A stretch of DNA of 64,000 nt from Guyanagaster necrorhizus (Eukaryota; Basidiomycota; Agaricomycetes; Agaricales; Physalacriaceae), in contig NW_025064891.1 in NCBI RefSeq assembly GCF_019112545.1, positions 27,311 through 91,310 on the forward strand, in the 5' to 3' direction. The translations under genes were made by a program, and so were the position numbers. Numbering within the stretch: position 1 is the stretch's first letter; every line of letters begins with the position of its first letter. Under the pieces are notes generated by a model that ran no database searches, was not told the DNA's origin, and saw only the letters and a list, made by a program, of their open reading frames with translations. Below, piece after piece: positions 1-10,635 of the stretch.

Positions 1-54
1 GAAGGAACACTTGCTTATCACATGTATCTGTCCACATGACACTTGGGCTTAACA
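1..54 (+). repeat. Partial LTR end (3' terminal part), first copy
   Basis: The stretch resembles the last ~40 bp of the LTR at 7362-7887: a TTATCACATG block, a short variable part and the terminal motif GGGCTTAACAA. It is followed at once by a second LTR-like piece (57-179). The window starts inside it, so its left boundary is unseen. It may be the tail of another copy of the same family or an internal duplication in the 5' LTR of the gypsy element. Confidence 0.5.
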
Positions 55-56
55 AT

Positions 57-179
57 CCTATCTTGAGCGACTTGTAATGCCTTGACCACACACCTCTGTT
101 ATCACATCAGTGAACTCAGTCGGACATACCCGAAGTACAAAGTACCGAACTGTTTATCATGTGGAGTTTGGGCTTAACA
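57..179 (+). repeat. 5' LTR (truncated) of Ty3/gypsy element
   Basis: This is near-identical to the last ~139 bp of the 3' LTR at about 7749-7887 and ends with the same GGGCTTAACA. It differs by a 14-bp gap near the end and by substitutions, several at CpG (for example CTCGAG in the 3' copy, CTTGAG here). The left part of the LTR is missing or lies outside the window. I saw no clear tRNA primer-binding site just after position 179. Confidence 0.75.
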
Positions 180-477
180 ATTAGCTTGAAGCTTCTTGCT
201 TCCCTTTCTCAGGAATTCCAATGCATTCATACAATCCTTTGAAATGTCATGCCAGACCTCCCTCTCCATGACATCCCTCCCTCTGTCTGAAACTCCATCC
301 GACACCCCAAAGAAACAGAAGATGAGCCTCGGTGCTCGACTGAAAGGCGTTCTAGAGAAGAGGAGGAGCAGTGGCAGCAACACGAATACCCCTCAAGACC
401 CCTGTTAGCAGTCATCTGAGACCCTGGAAACCCTTGGGCTACAGGGTTTTGATGATCCCAACCTGACACCCCTGTCC

Positions 478-3057
478 TTGCCTCCGAGTGCAGTGTCACT
501 GCATCAAGAACAACCATTGCCCAGTCTGAAATTGGGCGCTGGGCTAGAGACTCCCTGGATGCCATTTGGATGGCTCCAGGCACCAGAAGTACCACAAGGA
601 GCAGCGGAAGGGGAACAAGAGTCAGTAGTCTCAACCCCTTCTTTGATGACACCAACAGAGATGAAGTCCAATACTGGCAAGCAGCGTCAAGAGCAGCCAG
701 TAGACTGGAACAGGAGTGAGGAGGAACTCTATGCCTACCAAAGCGTGATCCAGTGGTACCAAACCCAATACGGCCGACCTCCCACTCCCTTACCAGATAC
801 CTCGATACCACAGTCAGTGCTCCCAACTCTCTGTTCTGGAAACCAGCCACTCCCATTAGTGAGCCTGACTCCTGGACCAGACCAGCCAGAGTCGTCCATG
901 CTGACGACTACTACAGGGAGTCAACACTCCTCGATGATGACCATCCGTTATCATACAGGACAGACACCATTGCCGAAACTGATGATATCCTCGTCCAGGG
1001 AAATAGGATACCACCGGAGCTTAGGACAATTGGAGGTGATGACAAACATATTGATCTCACTGAGGACCTCAAAAGGGTCCTCGATGGGCCAATTGCCGAC
1101 CTTTTCCTCTGTCCCCGCTTCTACAGAAACTTTCACCGGTATCACCAAGCAGTGGTGCTGTTAGCAGAAGGAGAGGAGGAGCAGCCTGACCGGGAGCTTG
1201 CTCCTTGACTCAGACCCGATGACACCGAGTCAAGCACTCAGCCCCAACCTACTCACCCCAGAAACCTTCAGCCAGCAAGACAGTTCTCTCCTCAAGGGAA
1301 CCACCAATAAGGGGGCTGAAGGGGATGATGAGGCCGAGGAGGAGGACCACGGGGGCTGAGCAGTGGACCCCATCCTTGAATGGGGAAGCATTGTCAGTAT
1401 GACCACATGCTAAGAACAGGAGAAGAAATGATGAGAACGAGAAGCACATGAGGAGGAGTTTATTCAGCTATACCAAGAACAGGTAGCCGAATTATAGAGG
1501 GACGATCGCTGGCTGTGATCATCCCTAGGGTGAAGGTATACTGCTGCCGATTCCATTGAATGGGAGGAGATTTTACAGTATGCCGCAACTGAATGCGCGA
1601 TTTTTAATTTTAATCAGTGCTTCTTACACTATCAGATGATGGTGATGCCACCATATTGACCAAGATTCGGTAAATGAGAAGCACCAATGCCATGGATGCC
1701 AAGCGTCATACTGCCCAAGTCGGCAACCACGGCATCCTCAATTCAAACAGCAACATCAAGATACTCACTCGCCACATTGGCTGTCTGTAGCACAGCATCT
1801 CAGTTGATCCAGTCCTATGCACAGCCGAGGATTTATCACCCAAATCTCTGGACTGGCACAGAAAGCCGACTACTAGGGGAATAGCCACCTCCTGATGAAG
1901 CAACTGGGTCAGCACTGACCAATGAGAAGAAGGATGACCCTGAAGCAATGGCGCAAGGGTGGACCATCAAAGATGGAAGGATCATCAAGAAGGAGGGCCC
2001 GTCAGCACCAAGAAGCCCCATCGCTGATAATGGGTCCTTACACTCCTTTCCGGGACCCCCAACAGATTGGGCTGATCCCCCTGGGGGGGAACTCCCAAAT
2101 CCGATGTCGCCTCTTGATCCGAAGACACATATACTAAATGTCCGACCAACACTCAGGCAGGAACTCCTTCCTTTTAAAGAGGCTTCCGACAATATTGACT
2201 GCTTTCTCATAGACTGTGATCAATATTTTCAGGTCTTTGCCTCGTACTTTCTTCACGATATGTACAAGGTAAACTATGCAACCACCTACTTCGAGAACAA
2301 GATAAAAGTATGGTGCATATTACTAGCCCCTAACTTCTGGTCAACCACCCGATAACATAACCAGTACCCCATCTGGACAGTACTGAAACAGATGATCTGT
2401 GACAAGTTTACAGATCTGGCGGTCCGAGAAGTCCATAAGTCGAAGATGAAGGAATACAAGATGGGTGACAAAGCAGCACCTGATTACTTCGATGAATTGG
2501 AGCAGCTTGGAAAACTCGCAGGGATCCAGGAGGACATCGCCAACTCGGGATGGATGGTCGAGTATATAAAACGGGGAGTGCCGCCTCATTACTTAAAAAC
2601 CATCTCCGATCTCAGACACAGCATACTGGTAGGCTATGACGATTGGAAGGTCCGAATCACCCTCATGTGGCAAGAACGGCAACAATAGAAGGTGGAGGCA
2701 ATAAACCTGTAGGATCAACACAGATACCAGGGACAGGGCTTGAAGCCCTCCACCCCCCACACAACCACATCCGCCAGGCCCAGCAGCTCAGCCTCAACTT
2801 CCAAAAACGACAGGAAGCAAACTGGTAAGGGCCCAAGTACCAGAACAGGTAAGCAGATTGACATGGATCGCCTCAAGAAGGAGGGGAAATGCTTCAATTG
2901 CAGCCAACCAGGCCATATAGTGCAGAACTGTCCAGAGAAGAAAAACAAATGCACATGGAAGGACATTAGGGCACAAATTGCCAAGTTAACAAAGGAAGCG
3001 CAGGACCTCAGGGATGACAAAAAACCCAAGGAGGAAAAAGATGGGGCTGAGCAGTAG
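478..3057 (+). pseudogene. gag: gag of Ty3/gypsy element (broken)
   Basis: Open segments at 478-1164, 1948-2355, 2392-2688 and 2740-3057 share one frame and are separated by in-frame stops. The part at 1948-2688 has the look of a retrotransposon capsid. The C-terminal part holds one CCHC zinc knuckle at 2890-2931 (C-x2-C-x4-H-x4-C), the nucleocapsid motif that binds RNA, followed by a lysine-rich tail. The N-terminal part (478-1164) is proline- and glutamine-rich and its link to gag is an inference from frame and position. Confidence 0.7.
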
Positions 3058-3479
3058 GCGATTCAACTGCCTCGGCCAAAGAAACGAGTAATGGGTCACA
3101 ATTTGCTGGACAAACTGACATTTTATCTTCCATAGTATTACCATCTATGTCTAAATTATGCATGCATTTGAATATATCTGATCTCATTACTCAGAAACCA
3201 GAATCGCCAAAGAAAACGACTCCCAAAACTCAAATGCCGATGAAGGGCTGAAGAAGGGCAGAGAGCCCTAATAAAGGTATGTCATCATTTAAAGATCATC
3301 AAGCTAAAAATATGAAACAGATTCAATTGCCTCCAGGCTGAACAGGGGCAGCGAGCCCCACAGCCTGGCTCAAACCATTTGATACAGAATAGACTTGGCA
3401 GGCAATAAAAGATGCAAAAGATGAAGCAGCGGTGAGGGCCATACTCAAGAATTAGATACACAAAACCTGTGCCGAGGAG

Positions 3480-6400
3480 ATGTCCAACGACATGATCATG
3501 GGGATGCAAAAAGCAGAAAGGTGTTGGGCCCTGGAGTGGCTCGATGAACTACATGGACCACAAAAATACATTCGACGGTCCAAAACCAATGGACAGGACT
3601 TGATAACCAAGGTACAGATCGAGATGTTAATGTCTCAATCTATCCATGCAGTTACCACCCTGATCGACAGTGGCTGCACAGGGAGTTTTATTAATCGAGC
3701 TTTTGTTGTCAAGCACCAACTGTCTACATGAGCAACAGTGGCCCCAATACCTGTCTATAATACAGATGGGACAAAGAACTAGGCAGGGTCGATCACCGAA
3801 TATGTTGAGCTCAGGCTCACTATCAGCGATCACACAGAACAGATCGACCTAGCTGTGACTGATCTAAGAACCAGAGAAGTATTCCTCAGACATGACTGGC
3901 TAATCAGACACAACCCATTAATCAACTGGAAAACCAGATGCATCATTTTCACTTGATGTCACTGCTGGAAAATTCCATTCAAATTACCAGATGAAGATCC
4001 GGAGGACCGATGAGATGAAGAAATGAAAGATGGCGAAACAATACTTGTTATCAATATACAAAGGGCTATTAGCATTCAAATGATACACCATGCTAATAAC
4101 CTAGTGGCAAAAGTCAATGCTGGAAAGGAGAAAAAGACATTCGAGGAGATGGTACCCACATGGGCACACGATTATCAGGATTTATTCAAAAAAGAAAGTT
4201 TTGACAAACTACCTGATGCAAAGCCCTGGGACCATGCAATCGAACTAACTTCTAACACCAATGCCAACCTAGATTGCAAGTGTTACCCATTCAGCAATAA
4301 TGAACAACAGGAGCTCAATAAGTTTTTGGACGAGAACTTATCCAGCGGAAGGATCCACCCATCAAAATCACCAATGGCATCACCCTTCTTTTTTGTCAAA
4401 AAAAAGAACAGGAAACTCCAACCAGTATAGGACTATCAGAAGCTGAACGAAATGACGATCAAGAACCATTACCCACTGCCCTTGATTGCGGAACTAATGG
4501 ACAAACTCTGAGATGTGAGATATTATACCAAACTTGATGTTTGGTGGGGATACAATAATGTATGGATCAAAGAAGATGATGAATGGAAAGCCACTTTTCG
4601 AACCAACCGCGGTTTGTTCGAACCGATGGTTATGTTCTTCAGACTCACCAATTCACCAGCCACATTTCAGTGGATGATGAACGACATCCTTAAAGATCTC
4701 ATTGCTACTGGGAAGGTCACAGTCTATTTGGATGATATACTCATCATGACCAGAACCAAGGCAGAGCATCAAATAATAGTACAACAAGTACTATCACAAA
4801 TAAGAAAACACCAGCTTTTCCTCAAGGCTGAAAAATGCGAATTTGAGGTACTAGAAATAAAGTACCTCGGAGTCATTATCAGTGAAGGAAGTATCCAGAT
4901 GGATCCCATTAAAATAGCGGGAGTAACCGAATGGCCAAAACCAACAAAGAAAAAGGAGCTTCAATCCTTTTTGAGATTCACAAACTTCTACCAATGATTC
5001 ATTCGGGACTACAGCAAAATAGTCTGACCGATGATGCAATTAACTGGAAATTCCCTATGGACTTGGGAAATTTCCCAACGGGACACGTTTCAAAACCTTA
5101 AATGCCGACTAGCTGAAGACATCATCCTGGCAATATCCAGTCAAGATGGAAAGTTCCGAGTAGAAGCTGACTTCAGCAAAGGCGCAATTGGAGCTGTGCT
5201 CTCATAAGAACAGGATAGTAAATGGTGACCAGTCACCTTTATGTCAAAGGCACTCACAGTGACTAAGTGCAACTACAAAATCTACAATAAAGAACTCCTC
5301 GCTATAATGCTTGCCCTTGCTGAATGGTGGCATTATCTCATTGGAGCGGTCCAGACTTTCGAGATCTGGACAGATCACCAAAACCTCCATTACTTCTGAC
5401 AACCTCAAAAGCTTAACTGTAGACAAGCCCAATGGGTGACAGAATTATCGGAATACAAGTACACACTACACCATAAGGCTGGTGTCGTGAATAAGAAGGC
5501 CGATTTTCTCAGCTGCAGGGCAGATCACAACCAAGGAGGAGACAACAACAAGGAAGTCATGGTCCTATAGCCAGAACACTTTCGGATAATGATCATACCC
5601 ACAGAAGAAGAGATGCATAAATGTATCAAAAGCACCACTCAGGATCCTCACAAGTGGAATCAAAAGATTGCCCCATCACTCAACCATGAACGGGGACTGA
5701 AAAAGAAAGGGGGATTGATTCGTTATGATGGATGGATTTACATTCCCAGAGATCAAAAGCTCCATGGTGATGTCATTGTGACATGCCATGATCATGCGAT
5801 TGCTGGACATCCTGAAATGGCAAAAACTAAAGAACTGGTCCTGTGAGAATATTAGTGGCCCAAAATGGACTATGATATTATCTGATATGTCAAAGCTTAT
5901 GAGGTTTGCCAGTGAGGCAAGACTTCAACACAACCTAGAGCAGCCTCACTCCACTCTAATAAGGTCTCTTCATCACCATGAACCTACATCTCGGTAGATA
6001 TGATAACTGGACTTCCTAAAAGTGATGGCTATGATGCAATCATTGTCATAGTCGATCGCTTCTCAAAGGCAATCATCCCGATTGCCTGCTCCATGGAATT
6101 GACATCCGAGGGATGGGCAAAAATACTATGAGACAAGGTCTATGCTAAGTATGGCATGCCTCAAATAGTGATCTCAGACAGAGAACCACAATTCATGTCC
6201 AAGTTCTTGGACGACTTATATTGACTCCTTAACATCAAATGAAATGTCTCAATGGCATACCACCCACAGACAGATGGCCAAACAGAACAGGTCAACCAAG
6301 AAATTGAAAAGTACTTACGACTTTTCATCAACTACCAACAAGATGACTAGACAGAATGGCTATCATTAGCAGCATTCCAGCATAACAATAGAATTCACTC

Positions 6401-7217
6401 AGCAACGGGTAAAACACCCTTCTTTGTGAATTATGGATGGAACCCACCAGTAGCACAAATAGGATGGGTCCACACAATAACACCAGCGTCAATGGACTTT
6501 GCAACAACAATGGCAAAGATCTATGAGGAGACCAAGGCTGCACTCAACAAAGCTGCTTTAACTATGAAAAACCAGTATGACAAACACAGATGACCAGGAC
6601 ATGAATATTCAATCAATGACAAAGTTTGATTGGATACAACAAACCTGCACTTACCGAGGCTAAAACAAAAATTGGCAGACAAGCACACAGGCCCCTTCAA
6701 AGTAATCAAAAAGATCGGCAACTCCGCTTACAAGTTGCAGCTCCCAGCAACTTGGAAAGTCTATGATGTTTTTAATGAAACATTGTTGACACCATATGTT
6801 GCACTGGCCTTTCCAAACCAAGAACGACCACCTCCACCATCAGCTGAACTCATCAATGATGAAGAACACTATGAAATCGATGAAGTGCTAAATCACAAAA
6901 CACGCTGAGTTAAAGCACACAGTGGAGGCATGAAAACAACTATTGACTATCTAGTCAGCTGGAAAGGTTATGGTCTAGAATCAAATCAATGGGTCAATGA
7001 AAAGTACATGAACATGGAGGACGCAATCCAGGATTATGAGCATAGAATCAACAAGATAGATGCCAAGGATAGTCATGTTCAATATTATGACCAAAACAAT
7101 ATGGTGCCAATAGAAAGAAGGATGATATCTAGTCAGATATACATCAACCAACCTGCCGACAGCAGAAGACATATACGAGAAGATGAGGAACATGACTCTG
7201 TACATGTTTTCAGCTGA
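3480..7217 (+). pseudogene. pol: pol of Ty3/gypsy element: protease, RT, RNase H, integrase, chromodomain (broken)
   Basis: All segments read in one frame. The protease has Asp-Ser-Gly at 3666-3674. The reverse transcriptase has Tyr-Leu-Asp-Asp at 4725-4736. The RNase H region spans about 5145-5530 and retains its D, E and D motifs. The integrase has an HHCC-type region near 5775-5925, then catalytic Asp codons at 5997 and 6177 and Glu at 6285 (in the T-D-G-Q-T-E motif). A chromodomain (about 6930-7050, L-V-S-W-K-G-Y) ends the protein and would steer integration to marked chromatin. In-frame stops include 3729, 3780, 3955, 4012, 4428, 4509, 4995, 5025 and 5205, plus several more in the integrase. 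Many stops sit where an Arg codon CGA would become TGA. Conserved Arg positions of the family read Trp, Gln or His, again as expected from C to T at CpG. Confidence 0.92.
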
Positions 7218-7350
7218 CCTAGTGATACTCTGAATGAAAAACTGCAGGACGATAAAGATGGTGGCCTGACAGATGAGTCCAGCAGATGGGCCATCTCCTG
7301 CTGAAGAGGGGGGAACTCCCCTAACTTAACCATTGGGACGATGGTCTTAA

Positions 7351-7361
7351 GGAGGGGGTAA
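7351..7361 (+). other. Polypurine tract (plus-strand primer site)
   Basis: The purine-rich run GGAGGGGGTAA lies directly before the TGTTATG start of the 3' LTR. This is the expected position of the RNase H-resistant primer for second-strand synthesis in LTR retrotransposons. Confidence 0.7.
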
Positions 7362-7887
7362 TGTTATGATTTTTCCCTATTTTTCCTATTTTCTTTTTTT
7401 TTTCCTCAGAAATAACCCCTATCTTTGCTTAGTCAGGGTGCTTAGCCAGCGCTTATGACCATGGGAATGCTTAGTTCAGCACTTCAGTTGGTCACCCTCC
7501 TATCATGACGCTGTATGCTGTAAAGAGAGATAATACCTCTTTTTGTCCTCTAACAGTGGTGCAATGACCACAGCACAACAGCAAGACAACAGCTATTGAG
7601 GAGAGCCTGGCAACAGCAGGGGTAACAGCTCTACGACAGACAACAGCCTTTTGTGAATATTTATTTATAGCACGATAACAGAACAGTATTTAAGTAGCAT
7701 AGCTCTCACTGTAATACCCTAGCTTTGAGCTAAAGTTTATTTCTTATCATCTTATCTCGAGCGACTTGCAACGCCTTGACCACACACCTCTGTTATCACA
7801 TCAGTGAACTCAGTCAGACATATCTGAAGTACGAGATACCGAACTGTTTATCACATGGTAATAGTCATGTGGAATTTGGGCTTAACA
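7362..7887 (+). repeat. 3' LTR of Ty3/gypsy element
   Basis: The 526-bp repeat starts TGTTATG and ends CTTAACA, giving the usual TG...CA ends with a short TGTTA/TAACA inverted repeat. Its last ~139 bp match the 5' end of the window. Right after it the copia protease-region sequence resumes at 7888. Confidence 0.85.
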
Positions 7888-7933
7888 AAAATACTTTAGG
7901 TAGAAAAGACTGGAATGAGTTGAAATTCTTACA

Positions 7934-8333
7934 CACTGCTGGGGCCAGTAGGTTTTTAGCATGGGAAAAGGAGATCTAAAAATGTTGTGACTTTTCTGAA
8001 CATTTTTGTATGAGTAAAATAGATTTCATAAAATTAGAAAGAAAAGTACCTATTTTTGATTATATTTTAGGGCAAGTAGATGAACATGTTTTTGAGATAT
8101 TTTCCAGATAGGAAGAGGGACAATAAAAGATATCTATTTCCAACTATATTATATCTATAAATAGAAGTGCAGTTATAGCTTGCAAAAGAATAGCTTTTCA
8201 CAAGCAATTTTGGGTCTGAAAAAAGAAGAATAATAAAATTTATTGAAAAAGAAATCCTTTTTTGTTATATCCTCTTTATATAAAAACTGGAGATTTCCAG
8301 ATAAGAAAAAGATAATGTAAAAGAAGTCAAATT
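7934..8333 (+). repeat. Left 400-bp inverted-repeat arm of foldback element
   Basis: The arm pairs with 8396-8795. It is A/T-rich and contains short unrelated open stretches that read similarly in the complementary arm, as expected for an inverted copy. Confidence 0.85.
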
Positions 8334-8395
8334 AAGCATGCATGCAGAGACTTTCTCAGTGTGCAATTTGTTTTACTATCTGTAAGATACAATGA

Positions 8396-8795
8396 AATTT
8401 GACTTTTTTTATATTATCTTTTCCTTATCTGGAAACCTCCAGTTTTTACATAAAGAGAATATAATAAAAAAAGATTTCTTTTTTAATAAATTTTATTATT
8501 CTTCTTTTTTCAGACCTAAAATTGCTTGTAAAAAGCTATTCTTTTGCAAGCTGTAACTGCACTTCTATTTATGGATATAATATGGCTGGAAATAGATATC
8601 TTTTATTGTCCCTCTTCCTATCTGGAAAATATCCCAAAAACATATTCATCTACTTGCCCTAAAATATAACTAAAAATAGATACTTTTCTTTCTAATTTTA
8701 TAGAATCTATTTTACTCATACAAAAATATTCAGAAAAGTCACAACATTTTTAGATCTCCTTTTCTCATGCTAAAAACCTATTGGCCCCAGCAGTG
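8396..8795 (-). repeat. Right 400-bp inverted-repeat arm of foldback element
   Basis: This is the reverse complement of 7934-8333. The inner boundary is where pairing stops, at AATTTGAC on this side and GTCAAATT on the left arm. Confidence 0.85.
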
Positions 8796-10128
8796 ACAGT
8801 AGGAATAAATATAGCATGTATAGCCAGAGTCATAAAGTTCAGTATGAATTCAAACATCAGATGAGTTTATAGCATTGATAATGGCTGTGACTGACTCTTT
8901 AGAAGTAGATACTTCCTCCAAAGTTAGCATGTCAGACATGGCATCTGATTGCCTATCAACAAAGGAGTTCACATCACTTCAGTCAATATCTGAGGATAAT
9001 GCACCACTCAGCTCATCCTATGACTCATTATCAACCTCTGAAAAAAGATCAGCACCATTGTCTTCATTCTCTGAGTCCTCTGATAAGCCCTCAACTTCAG
9101 ACTCATCTGATTCAGAAACTGCAGTCAGTGATACCATATTGCTAGCATCATCAATCTCAAATGCACCACTGGCTTTCCAGTCTGAATCTGATGATTCCTC
9201 AGCCACATTAGCTATTTCATCCTTTGATCCAGAAGCCTTGCTGTTATTATCTGATGACTTCTTGGGGCATTTGTTTTTGAAGTCTCCTTCCTTTTTACAT
9301 TCCCAGCACAATTTCTTGTCAGGTTTCTTGCCCTTCTTGTTGCCACCTGAGCTTGATAAAACAGATATGGCTTTATCTTGCTCCAAGTCCTTTTCCTTTC
9401 CAGACTGCCAACTACACTTGGCTTGCTCATGCTCCAGCTGATCATATTCTTTAGAAATAGCATGGATCAGATTCTCAAGATTGACTTCCTTATTGAAACT
9501 GAAAAGCTTTGCTGCCATAAGGAGAGTCAATGCATGCTTAGCAAGATAGAAGAGAATGGAGGAGAGAATTGTTGAGTGGTAATCATTCTTCTCAATAATG
9601 ATACTGATAGAAGCTAATGACTTCCATTTCATTAATAGACTGTCAAGAAACTCACAAACATTGCCTTTGGCCAGGCAATGTGACTCCATAAACTGCTGCT
9701 GAAGGTTAGTTTGTGCATAGCTGCTCTTATCAGTAAACTCTTTTTTGATCTTTGATCAGGCTTCAGTGACTGTGGAGAGATGCCAAACCTTCATAGCAAC
9801 TGAGTCAGGGATCTTCAAGAGCAAGAGGTTCTTAGCTACAGCTTCATCTTTCTCTCATTTATCCAGCTCAGCCATGAGAGCTCTTGTGGATGCAGTGAGA
9901 GAGGGTTTGGGTTTTGATCTACTGAAGTGATCCCATTTCCCTTTGGCTTGAATGCCAGTGGAAAAGTGAAGGTAGAAGATGGACCAGTTGTCACCAGACA
10001 TGTTCAGTGTAGGAATATTTGATGGTAGGCCTGTAGTCAAGGCAGCAATGGCAGAAGTCATTTGAGTACAAGGGATGGGATAGAGTAATTCTTAGAGCTG
10101 TACAACCTCTAAGAAAGTGATGCACATT

Positions 10129-10503
10129 TGTAGCATCTAGTAGAATACACTATTAGATATAATGTAGACTACAGAATATTGGTCAATAAGATATACAAAG
10201 TAATACAAGTAGATACTCACTCTCACACAGCACAGTGATAAGCAGAAATGTGGTGAGGGTGCTTGATGGACTGTATTCAGTATATATTGTCCATCCTGAC
10301 ATAAAGGGGTATTGAGCTCAGCTGGCAGGATATGATGGAGCTCCTGCTTGCTAATCCAACACCAATACCATTTGAAACACAGATGAATCCAAGTATAATG
10401 GCATGCTGGTTACTTCAATTCAGGTACAGTGACTCAGCATACTTACATATATCATATGTGAGGAGATTAGACCAGTAAAAAAGTCACTTGAGTAGAATCA
10501 ACA
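10129..10503 (-). repeat. Probable 5' LTR of the copia element
   Basis: On the minus strand the block starts TGTTGATTC at 10503, which is the junction with single-copy host sequence, and may end at GATGCTACA (10129), shortly before the gag ATG. It contains a TATATA-like stretch near 10280. No second LTR is present in the window to confirm the boundaries, and no primer-binding site is obvious, so the inner end is uncertain. Confidence 0.55.
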
Positions 10504-10635
10504 GCTATGCATTTCCTTCAAAACGGCAGGGCGGACCGGAAATGCTGTAGCCAAGCACAACCAACAAATCTTGAAGCGGAGCTTGGAACGTGTTTCTGCA
10601 TTCCTGAATATCGACGCGTTTCCAATTCACCGAAC

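Larger units (their letters stand above)
1..7887 (+). mobile_element. Ty3/gypsy chromovirus retrotransposon, inactivated
   Basis: This is a long terminal repeat retrotransposon of the Ty3/gypsy chromodomain clade. In order it shows LTR remnants, gag with a CCHC zinc knuckle, aspartic protease, reverse transcriptase, RNase H, integrase, chromodomain, polypurine tract and 3' LTR. All pol pieces lie in one reading frame, broken only by stop codons, so loss of function came from point changes rather than indels. The element sits inside a copia element, whose protease-region sequence resumes at 7888. The expected 5-bp target duplication cannot be tested because the left flank is outside the window. 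Confidence 0.9.
7934..8795. mobile_element. 862-bp foldback (MITE-like) element with CACTG ends
   Basis: Two arms of 400 bp (7934-8333 and 8396-8795) are reverse complements with only scattered mismatches and are joined by a 62-bp loop. The element starts CACTGCTGG and ends CCAGCAGTG. Both outer flanks read ACA (7931-7933 and 8796-8798), a 3-bp target duplication. CACTA/G ends with 3-bp duplications are the mark of CACTA (EnSpm) DNA transposons, so a non-autonomous CACTA-type element is the best call. It has no coding capacity. Removing the element with one ACA rejoins the copia protease frame, which supports these boundaries. Confidence 0.8.
7888..10061 (-). pseudogene. gag: Ty1/copia gag and start of protease, interrupted and truncated
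   Basis: Reading leftwards, gag starts with ATG at 10061. It continues with stops where Trp codons (TGG) would become TGA (near 9859 and 9762) into a long open piece at 9689-9018. A zinc knuckle lies at about 9264-9311, but its His is replaced by Asp. A protease Asp-Ser-Gly motif follows near 8850, and then the foldback element breaks the frame. The sequence resumes in frame at 7933-7888 and stops at the gypsy LTR. No integrase or reverse transcriptase of this element is in the window. Confidence 0.85.

Noticed and set aside
180..200. Primer-binding site after the 5' LTR
   Set aside because: The sequence after TTAACA does not begin with TGG or match a tRNA 3' end that I recognise; self-priming is possible but unproven.
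8875..9441. 188-residue Ser/Asp-rich plus-strand ORF
   Set aside because: It is the reverse strand of the copia gag zinc-knuckle and acidic region.
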